NCBI RefSeq assembly: GCF_000497445.1
Contig: NZ_CM002285.1
Location: forward strand, 15,248 to 22,295
Source of the DNA: Streptomyces roseochromogenus subsp. oscitans DS 12.976
GTDB lineage: Bacteria; Actinomycetota; Actinomycetes; Streptomycetales; Streptomycetaceae
Length of the DNA stretch: 7,048 nt
Reading direction: 5' to 3'
The notes beneath the pieces were generated by a model. The model was given only the letters and a program-made list of their open reading frames with translations, made no database searches and had not been told where the DNA came from. Every line of letters starts with the position of its first letter. The stretch's first letter is position 1. Shown here in pieces: positions 1-5,590 of this stretch. Position numbers and translations under genes: made by a program.

Positions 1-385
1 TGGCGACCTCTCGCAGTGAAGGTTGAGCGCGCAGGCGTGGCTGTTGGAGAACGTCCTCGGCCTGGAGCCGCTGGGGAGGACGAGCGGCCCGTTCGCCGGA
101 CACAGGACGACAAGTGGATGCTCAACCTCACCGCCGCCCGCCAGTTCCACGCTCGGGAAGGGCACCTGAACGTGCCCAGGAAGCACATCGGAGAACTGCC
201 CGTCGGCCTCGCCGGACCCGCCCCCCTCCGGCCGCGAGATCACCCCCGAGGACACCGTCCTCATCGACCCGGGCATGTGGACCGCGAACACCCGGCGTCG
301 GGCCGACAAGCTCACCGACGAACGACGCGCCGACCTGGATGTGCTCGGCATGCGCTGGCGAGGGTCCATCACACGGGTCTGGTGA
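1..385 (+). pseudogene. Helicase-associated (HA) domain protein remnant, frameshifted, 5' end outside window
   Basis: No single frame gives a sensible protein, but pieces of one family appear in order. Frame 2 from about 20 to 73 reads a segment containing WLLENVLGLEPLG. Frame 1 from about 76 to 200 reads EDERPVRRTQDDKW, then NLTAARQFHAREGHLNVPRK. Frame 2 from about 239 to 358 reads MWTANTRRRADKLTDERRA, then DLDVLGMRW, with a stop at 383-385. The pieces resemble the helicase-associated domain (W-x-NL-x-AA-x-x-F-x-x-R-x-GHLNVPR ... RRR-x-x-KL-x-x-ERR-x-x-LD-x-LGMRW), repeated at the C-terminus of many Streptomyces DEAD/DEAH-box helicase-like proteins. At least two frame changes (near 73-76 and 200-238) and a TGA at 17-19 in frame 2 indicate a decayed C-terminal fragment. 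Its end converges with and overlaps the 3' end of the zinc-ribbon recombinase gene. The family is fairly clear; the exact lesions are inferred. Confidence 0.6.
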
Positions 386-1922
386 GCTTCGGGTAGGGCC
401 GGTAGTGGGCAACTCCTGCGTAGGACATTCCTAAGGAGACAGTGAGGATCTTGGCGTCGAGTTCGTCTGCGAGAGCGAGCAGACGTGTGGAGCGCAGGAT
501 GCGCGGCAGGAGGCCGACGGGCGCAAGGCTGTCGCGGATGTGGGCGGCGCCGGCCGGTCCGTGGTGGGTGCGGGTGAGCCGGGTGACGAGCAGGTGGGGG
601 TTGTCCGTACCGAGTCGGCGCCGGTGCTCCTGGCAGCGTTGCAGCGCCGTCCAGGTCGCACTGTCCAGAGGGAGATGCACTGATCTGCCGGGGAACCGGA
701 CGCTGTGGCGGTCGGAGTCGGTGTCGGCGTCGGTGAGCTGGCGCAGCTCGGTGATGGTTGCTGCGTGGAGGAGGGCGGTGAGGCCGATGAAGGCTTCGTG
801 CGGATGGATGTTCTGGTTGGCGGCCCACCGTTCGTACAGGGTGCGCTGCCGGGCTGGGGGGAGAGTAGGTCCGTGAAATCCCCTCTGCTGCACGGCAGTT
901 ATCGGGTCCGTGGGGTTGTGGAGGATGGCCTTGGAGTGGTGGGCGTGGGCGAAGAACTGGCGCATTCCTGCGAGGTGGGAGGCGCGGCGGTCCGGGGCCA
1001 GCGCGAGGAAGGATTCCAGGTCGGCGGTGGTGACGCTCGCCCAGCTCGTATGTCCCTCGGGGTGGAGGTGGAGGGCCAGGTCTCGGATCGTGTCCAGGCG
1101 GATCTCGATGGTCTTCAGCTGGTTGGGGTGTAGCCCGAGTTGCTGGGCTCGCTCGCGCTGGAGCAGCAGGAAGTCGGCGAACCCGTCGACCTGGGGGCGC
1201 AGCGGGGCTGGGGTGGCCTCGATGCGGCGGGTGCGGCGCGCTGCGGCCCGCCTGTCGGCGAGGCCCGGTGGCGGGTCGAGGTGGCCATGGATGCGGAAGA
1301 AGTCGGTGAGTGCTCCCACGAGTTCGGGGGCGTTGTTGCGGGCGTGTGCGAGCAGCGTGTGGGGGTCGCCAGTCGTGGTCGCAATGATCAGGCGTGCAGT
1401 GGTGGCGACGACGTCTGCTGCGTAGATGGGGTGGCGGTGATCGGCGAGGTGCGCGGCGAAGTCGCTCCACCAGGGTGGTACGGCGGGCATGCGCCCGGCC
1501 CAGCCGGCCGCGCGGGTGATGACGGTGTGCGGTGCGTGCTCGTAGCAGCGCTTGCACAGGCCCTTGGCCCACTGGCCGTCAGTGCCACAGCGTTCACAGC
1601 ATGCCGGGGGCGGTGCGGTGGCGGGATCGGCGCAGGCCCGGCAGCGCCGAGTCTCCGCGTCGAGGGTGCGTCGGCGCCCGCAGTGCTGGCACGGGCCCCG
1701 CGCCGGTCGGCCTGCCGAGCGGTGCCGGCACATCGCGCACAGGTCCTGGGTGGATCGCCGTGGCGCCCCGCAGGCGGAGCAGGTACGCGAGCACCAGGCG
1801 CAGCGGCCCGTATCAGGGCGCAGCCAACGCGGTCGGTGGCAGGCCGGGCAGTCGTCCTTGACCGTCCGGGGCGCGCCGACGGTGGTTATGTGCGGGTTCG
1901 TGGCGGGGCCGGGAGCGGTCAC
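369..1922 (-). CDS. Zinc-ribbon protein with degenerate tyrosine-recombinase fold (517 aa)
   Basis: The GTG start at 1922-1920 overlaps the stop of the HTH gene as GTGA. The open frame reaches 2234, but that extension is Pro/Arg-rich and lies over the HTH gene. Residues 25-126 hold four CxxC...CxxC zinc ribbons: C25/28-C41/44, C48/51-C62/65, C78/81-C94/97 and C109/112-C123/126. The rest is helical and resembles a tyrosine recombinase: a core-binding-like segment (FADFLLLQRERAQQLGL), then a catalytic-like domain. The catalytic signature is eroded. The region around TITELRQLTDAD has Thr where the first Arg is expected. HxxR reads R474-I-L-R477, so its His is lost. The motif expected as LGH is LGM. 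A Tyr near residue 507 (AHYRPY) could be the nucleophile remnant. It is probably an accessory or DNA-binding partner of the upstream integrase rather than an active enzyme. Similar large proteins accompany integrases in actinomycetes; the role is inferred. It is convergent with the helicase remnant. Confidence 0.75.
   Translation of the reverse strand: MTAPGPATNPHITTVGAPRTVKDDCPACHRPRWLRPDTGRCAWCSRTCSACGAPRRSTQDLCAMCRHRSAGRPARGPCQHCGRRRTLDAETRRCRACADPATAPPPACCERCGTDGQWAKGLCKRCYEHAPHTVITRAAGWAGRMPAVPPWWSDFAAHLADHRHPIYAADVVATTARLIIATTTGDPHTLLAHARNNAPELVGALTDFFRIHGHLDPPPGLADRRAAARRTRRIEATPAPLRPQVDGFADFLLLQRERAQQLGLHPNQLKTIEIRLDTIRDLALHLHPEGHTSWASVTTADLESFLALAPDRRASHLAGMRQFFAHAHHSKAILHNPTDPITAVQQRGFHGPTLPPARQRTLYERWAANQNIHPHEAFIGLTALLHAATITELRQLTDADTDSDRHSVRFPGRSVHLPLDSATWTALQRCQEHRRRLGTDNPHLLVTRLTRTHHGPAGAAHIRDSLAPVGLLPRILRSTRLLALADELDAKILTVSLGMSYAGVAHYRPYPKLTRPV
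432..443 (+). repeat. Left copy of imperfect inverted repeat flanking the recombinase cassette
   Basis: TAAGGAGACAGT here is matched at 11 of 12 bases by TAAGGAGAGAGT on the opposite strand at 3461-3450. A TTC lies one base further out on both sides, giving 14 of 16. This copy lies within the last codons of the zinc-ribbon recombinase gene, which argues against its being a true element terminus. Confidence 0.3.
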
Positions 1923-2290
1923 AGCGGCGGCAGGGACCGGTGGTGGCACACAGGCTGCTGCTGCGGAGGGTGCGAGGCCGGGTCGGGGGCGGTGCGCGGT
2001 GGAAGGTTTGAGGGCGCGGTGGAGTCGCTCAAGGTCAACAGGTCGCCTGGAGCGCAGTCGAGGGCGGCGCACAGGGCGGACAGGGTGGACAGCTTCACCT
2101 GGGAGGGCTGTTTGGTGAACAGGGCGGACACCGATGCTGCGGACAGTTCGAGGCCGGCACGCTCGACGAGGAGGCGGCGCAGTTGAGTGCCGGTCCAGAT
2201 GCCGCGCTGTGCCGCGGTCATGCGCAGTTTCCACTCCACCTGGGGCGGTGGGGCGGGGGTCTGAACGGCACGCAGAGGAGGTGTTGTCAC
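1919..2290 (-). CDS. Cro/CI-type helix-turn-helix DNA-binding protein (123 aa)
   Basis: GTG start at 2290-2288, preceded five bases upstream by GGAG. The open frame continues further upstream but would overlap the integrase. Residues about 24-87 form an XRE/Cro-CI-like helix-turn-helix: MTAAQRGIWTGTQLRRLL, then LSAASVSALFTKQPSQVKLS as turn and recognition helix, then TLSALCAALDCAPGDLL, the typical closing helix of this fold. The tail after residue 90 is Pro/Ser/His-rich and probably disordered. The gene begins 14 bases after the end of the shifted integrase frame, and its TGA overlaps the GTG of the zinc-ribbon gene, so the three were likely transcribed together. Likely role: repressor or recombination-directing factor of the recombinase cassette. 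The fold is seen in the sequence; the role is inferred from position. Confidence 0.8.
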   Translation of the reverse strand: MTTPPLRAVQTPAPPPQVEWKLRMTAAQRGIWTGTQLRRLLVERAGLELSAASVSALFTKQPSQVKLSTLSALCAALDCAPGDLLTLSDSTAPSNLPPRTAPDPASHPPQQQPVCHHRSLPPL

Positions 2291-2304
2291 AGAGGCTCCG
2301 GGGG

Positions 2305-3428
2305 TCAGCCGGCCAGGTCGGTCAGGGCTGCGGACGTGGCACGGCGCCAGGCGTCCTCGACGAAGGTGAGGCAGGGGCGGACATAGGCCATGGTGGAGGC
2401 GATGTGCTGGTGTCCGAGCAACTGCTGGACGGTGAGCAAGTCCATGCCCTGTTCGTAGTGCAGGCGCGGCGCAGGTCGTGCGGGGTGAACCGGTCACCTT
2501 CGACCCGGCCTTCGGTGTCCAGGAGCCGGGCCAAGCGGTCGCGGACGGTCTCCGGCCTCAATGGCTGGCCGTGGGCGTCGCAGAACAGCGCGGCGGTATC
2601 GGGGAACAGGGGGCGGATGTCGCTCTGGTACCAGGCAAGGATCCGGTCCAGTCCGTCCAGCATCGGGGCCCATCTCGGGCGTGGTCCCGAGGCGTTGGCC
2701 GCTTTGCCGAACCGTACGTGGAGCTTGCCGGACGGGCCGAGCTCGGGGTGGACGTCGCACAGCTCGAGGCAGAGGGCTTCACTCAGCCGCGGCGCGGAGT
2801 GGTACAGGGTGCGCAGCAGCGCGTAGTCCCGTGCCGCGGCCGGGTAGTCGGATGTGACGGCCAAGCGGGCGCGTGCGTGGGCGAAGAAGGCCGCGAGGCG
2901 TTCGGCGGTGGGCGGCAGCCGGCGGGAAGGCTCGTCCCAGACGTGGCGCAGCCGGTTGAAGCGGTCCAGCGGATCACCCACCGTCGCGCCATACAGGGCA
3001 CGGATCTCGGCGGCGTAGCGCAGGCGCACGAACGTGTGGAAGGCGCGCAGCATGTCCAGATAGCGGCGTCTGGTTCCCGCGGCCCGGCCCGCGAGCAGCA
3101 GATCGTGCAGCATCGCGTCCACGTGGGCGGACTCGATCTGCCACACCGGGCGGTCAAAGTGGGCCAACACCCGCGGAAGCAGGGAGGTGTAGGCGCCGAT
3201 CGTCGTCGGGGCGAACCCCCGGCACACCCACGTTGCGGCGAATGCCTGAATGCAGCCGGCCTGGAAAGCCCACACGTCCCGTGCCGGTGAGGTGTCAAGG
3301 GCCAGGTCAGTGAGACCGCCCTCCACCAGCCGAAGAAAAGGCCTCTCCCCCACACTCCACCACCATCCCGTCGACGATCCCCGATTAAGGCAGCGCCTGA
3401 ACAACAGGCGTGCCCCCGAAATCACCAA
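2305..3428 (-). pseudogene. Tyrosine recombinase/integrase, frameshifted beside the catalytic HxxR
   Basis: Site-specific DNA integrase of the XerC/D-lambda Int class. The uninterrupted frame runs 3428 (TTG; GTG at 3425 also possible) to 2322. It has a SAM-like core-binding domain at about residues 48-145 (ending TRRRYLDMLRAFHTFVRLRY) and catalytic residues R214 (APRLSEAL), K242 (VRFGK), H317 and R320 (PHDLRRAC). After C323, near 2460, it goes off-family into Ser/Pro-rich sequence. The -1 frame from 2460 then supplies the missing end: YEQGMDLLTVQQLLGHQH (His at 2412-2410), then IASTMAYVRP (Tyr nucleophile at 2385-2383), stopping at 2307-2305. Compared with the usual RACATHNYE-type sequence, about 10 bases seem lost. 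No slippery heptamer is visible at the junction, so this looks like a disabling deletion or a sequencing error rather than programmed frameshifting. The N-terminus may also be damaged: a neighbouring frame reads TPVVQALP, a TAA at 3387-3385, then SGIVDGMVVE. It heads the recombinase cassette. Confidence 0.7.
3389..3414. repeat. Hairpin with one bulged base at 5' end of integrase
   Basis: Bases 3389-3392 and 3394-3399 pair with 3411-3414 and 3405-3410, giving ten base pairs, one bulged G at 3393 and a five-base loop AACAA. It sits over the first codons of the integrase frame and just past the end of the truncated ATPase gene. It could be a terminator (no good T-run follows on either strand), an mRNA leader structure, or a folded recombination site. 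The pairing is seen; the function is unknown. Confidence 0.4.
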
Positions 3429-3438
3429 CGAGACGACT

Positions 3439-3460
3439 GGAGAAAGGCAACTCTCTCCTT
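3439..3460 (-). promoter_or_regulatory. Strong Shine-Dalgarno inside a small hairpin before integrase
   Basis: On the minus strand AAGGAG (3460-3455) is a near-perfect ribosome-binding site. It directly follows the TAA (3461-3459) of the truncated ATPase, overlapping it. A TTG at 3449-3447 lies four bases downstream, in a frame that stops at 3387-3385. The site lies in an inverted repeat, 3439-3446 with 3451-3458 (seven of eight pairs), with a four-base loop, so it may be masked in RNA. It was probably the original integrase RBS. Confidence 0.35.
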
Positions 3461-3461
3461 A
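3450..3461 (-). repeat. Right copy of imperfect inverted repeat flanking the recombinase cassette
   Basis: TAAGGAGAGAGT on the minus strand contains the stop of the truncated ATPase and the Shine-Dalgarno before the integrase. It lies about 30 bases from the point where ATPase homology ends, so it is close to the suspected junction. Its resemblance to a ribosome-binding site may be the real reason it looks conserved. Confidence 0.3.
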
Positions 3462-3866
3462 CGAACAACCCCGCGCCCCACACGCCTCCCCGTTGAGCCA
3501 CTGGGCCTCGTCGACGAGGAAGGTACGGGGGCGTTCGGCCAGGGCCGTCTTCAGCAGACGGTCGAACTCGCTGGGGTGGCGCGGTGGCTCGCCGGCCAGG
3601 TCGAGCGCGGTGAACAGTTCGTAGCGCACCGCGCGGGCCGTGGGCCGGGCCCGGAAAGTGATCTTTCGGACGTCCTCGCCGGGTTCGAGTGCGCGCAGGC
3701 AAGTGTTGACGGCGAGGGTCTTACCGAAGCCAGCGCCGCCATGGATGCACATCATCGCGCGGGCAGCGACCGTGTCGGTGATGTTCTCCCGGGCAGTGAG
3801 CAGGGCGCGGGTGGTGACCACGGACGCGTCGGGCAGGTCGACGTACTGGTAGGTGGCCGCGGTCAC
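3459..3866 (-). CDS. TniB/TnsC-like AAA+ transposition ATPase, C-terminally truncated
   Basis: ATP-dependent helper of a DDE transposase (TniB, TnsC, MuB, IstB class), which normally binds target DNA and activates the transposase. GTG start at 3866 overlaps the transposase stop as GTGA. Over 135 aa it shows a lead-in DLPDASVVTTRALLTARENI, Walker A GGAGFGKT (residues 43-50) and Walker B TFLVDEAQWLN (115-125). Sequence then leaves the family at GEACGARGCS and stops. Sensor 1, arginine finger and lid are missing, so the product should not hydrolyse ATP normally or form a complete AAA+ ring. Family members usually run to about 250-350 aa, so more than half is lost. The break at about 3490 lies next to the recombinase cassette, and no distal tniB fragment appears anywhere in the window. 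This points to deletion with, or after, arrival of that cassette. The family is clear from motifs; the cause of truncation is inferred. Confidence 0.8.
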   Translation of the reverse strand: MTAATYQYVDLPDASVVTTRALLTARENITDTVAARAMMCIHGGAGFGKTLAVNTCLRALEPGEDVRKITFRARPTARAVRYELFTALDLAGEPPRHPSEFDRLLKTALAERPRTFLVDEAQWLNGEACGARGCS

Positions 3867-5590
3867 GAGGCGTCTCCGTCTTCATCGGTGGTGGGAAGTG
3901 CGGCCCGCCCGCCCGGGCCGTCCGGGGCGCAAGCGCCGTCACGGCCGGACGGGTACCGGACGGGCGTGCCTGGCGCGGTCAGCGCGGCCAGGGAAGCAGG
4001 GGTGCGCCAGTCGGCCGGGGGCGCAGCGTGCGGGATGAGATCTGGCATCGCGAGCCGCGCGAGGTCGGCGTCGGCAGTCTGGGCAAGTTCGGCCTCGGCC
4101 TGCGCGGTGGTCAGCGCGCCGAGCCGCTGAAGTGCCTCGGGCTGGTTCACGGCGGCGTAGCGCTCGCGCTGCGAGGCCTCCAGGTCCTTCTTCAGACGGC
4201 GTGCGCGAGCGGCCCGCGCCCTTCGTACGGCGCTGACCTGTTCGTCGGTGGCCTGATCGGCCAGGTCCGCAGGACCCAGGTAGCGGCCGGTGGCCGCGTG
4301 GTAAACCTCGATCCGGTGATCGTGATGAGGCATGAAACGGATGCGGACCTGGATCCCGGCCTGCCCGGTCATCCACGGCCCCACGTAGTCGCGCCTCCTG
4401 AAGCGGATGCCGCGGGTGGTCAGCGTGCGGGTCCCGGCGTCCTCCAGGGTGAACGTCCACAGATCCGCGGCCGACACGTCCCGCAACGGAGTGGGATCGT
4501 CCTGCCACGCCTCAAGCGGAGTCCTGCCCCGCAACGGCGCGGGACGGTGCTCGGTGTTCCACCAGACGGTCCAGGCCAGCAGCCGGGCGGTGAAGTCCTC
4601 AAAGCTGAGCAGCACTTCGTCTTTCGGGCGAGAAGCCCGTTTGCCAGGGCGCGGCTGGCGGGCATAGCCGGGCAGCGCGGCCAGGAACATGCTCTCCACC
4701 GCCCGGTTCAGGCCCTCCACGGTGCCCTTGAGGTGGGGGGTGTAGGCGGGCAGATCCTCCACCGTCACGTCCAGGAGATCGAACGCGGCGGTCACCGTCC
4801 TGGACAGGAAGTCCTTGCCACGGTCCACCCGCACCTTCTCGGGCAGGCCGCCGAACGGGCCGTAGGGGTCCTCGCGCAGGACCGCGGAGCGCAGCGCGGC
4901 CAGCACCGATTCCCGCGACGGATCTCCCGGCGTGACCGCGACACCAGTGATCGCGTTCGTCGCGCAGTCGGTGAACCAGGTGATCCACGGCCTGCGAGCC
5001 TTGCCATCGACATCGACCAGCACCGGCGCCTGCATGTGGTCTGTCTCCCACACCTGATTGCGCCAGCCCCGCGGCCGGGCCAGGAACACATCATGCTTGC
5101 GCGCCGCCCGCTCCCCGCCCGCGAGCCCCGCCCGCTCCCCCGGCGTCAGATCCCGCTGGATCGCCCGGTGCAACGTCGGAATCGACGGAGGCGGCTCCCC
5201 CTCGCCCATGGCCGCGCGAGCGATCAGCTCACGATGGACTGCCGCGACGTTGCCCTTCCACAAGGCCAGCAGGCGACGCACTTCCGGGGTGACGGAGAAG
5301 CGGTCTTTGCTCTGGGCCCGCGCCCCGGGCTCCGCGGCCGCGGACTCGTCACGCTCGGCAGCGGCAAGCCACCGCCACACCGTGCGCTCGGTCACTTCCA
5401 ACGACTGGGCCATCAGCCGTACATGCCGGGTCGTCAGTTTCTGGTCCTGCCGCAGGGCGAGCAGCCTGCGCACGGCAGGGCCGCGCAGCGCCGACAGGGA
5501 GGAAGAAGGCAGGCCTCCCCGCACACCTCTGTCCTCCCCGTGGATGCCGGAGCGAGAAGCGCCCTCTGTCGGCCCGGAGGCGCCGGTCAC
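3863..5590 (-). CDS. DDE transposase, TniA/TnsB/MuA type (575 aa)
   Basis: Catalyses strand transfer of the element. GTG at 5590 overlaps the stop of the upstream ATPase as GTGA. The open frame extends to 6217, but that part is Gly/Ala/Arg-rich shadow sequence. Residues about 37-75 form a helix-turn-helix (LTTRHVRLMAQSLEVTERTV, then WRWL). Residues 100-147 form a second DNA-binding domain ending PPSIPTLHRAIQRD. The RNase H-like integrase core has D184 (WETDHMQAP), D256 (KVRVDRGKDF) and E292 (HLKGTVEGLNR), exactly 35 residues between the last two, so the DDE triad is intact. A Mu-transposase C-terminal-type beta domain follows (about 430-475; ending YVGPWMTGQAGIQVRIRF), then a basic helical segment and a disordered tail, likely the surface that contacts the ATPase. 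It is the central gene of the operon, flanked by two ATPases. Family assignment is strong; activity is plausible, but a TniQ partner is not visible. Confidence 0.93.
   Translation of the reverse strand: MTGASGPTEGASRSGIHGEDRGVRGGLPSSSLSALRGPAVRRLLALRQDQKLTTRHVRLMAQSLEVTERTVWRWLAAAERDESAAAEPGARAQSKDRFSVTPEVRRLLALWKGNVAAVHRELIARAAMGEGEPPPSIPTLHRAIQRDLTPGERAGLAGGERAARKHDVFLARPRGWRNQVWETDHMQAPVLVDVDGKARRPWITWFTDCATNAITGVAVTPGDPSRESVLAALRSAVLREDPYGPFGGLPEKVRVDRGKDFLSRTVTAAFDLLDVTVEDLPAYTPHLKGTVEGLNRAVESMFLAALPGYARQPRPGKRASRPKDEVLLSFEDFTARLLAWTVWWNTEHRPAPLRGRTPLEAWQDDPTPLRDVSAADLWTFTLEDAGTRTLTTRGIRFRRRDYVGPWMTGQAGIQVRIRFMPHHDHRIEVYHAATGRYLGPADLADQATDEQVSAVRRARAARARRLKKDLEASQRERYAAVNQPEALQRLGALTTAQAEAELAQTADADLARLAMPDLIPHAAPPADWRTPASLAALTAPGTPVRYPSGRDGACAPDGPGGRAALPTTDEDGDAS

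Noticed and set aside
1140..2186. Plus-strand open frame of 348 codons
   Set aside because: It lies opposite the zinc-ribbon recombinase and the HTH gene, has Gly/Ala/Arg-biased composition and shows no recognisable domain.
1923..2234. N-terminal extension of the zinc-ribbon recombinase frame
   Set aside because: It is a Pro/Arg-rich out-of-frame reading of the HTH gene; GTG at 1922 with the GTGA overlap is the better start.
2440..2480. Programmed ribosomal frameshift in the integrase
   Set aside because: No slippery heptamer or downstream stem is visible at the shift point, and the usual residues between HxxR and the YE-x-G segment seem deleted, which fits damage better.
408..3453. Eight-base direct repeat GGCAACTC at 408-415 and 3446-3453 as cassette target duplication
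   Set aside because: Eight bases shared between two roughly 100-base regions is within chance, and both copies lie inside other explained sequence.
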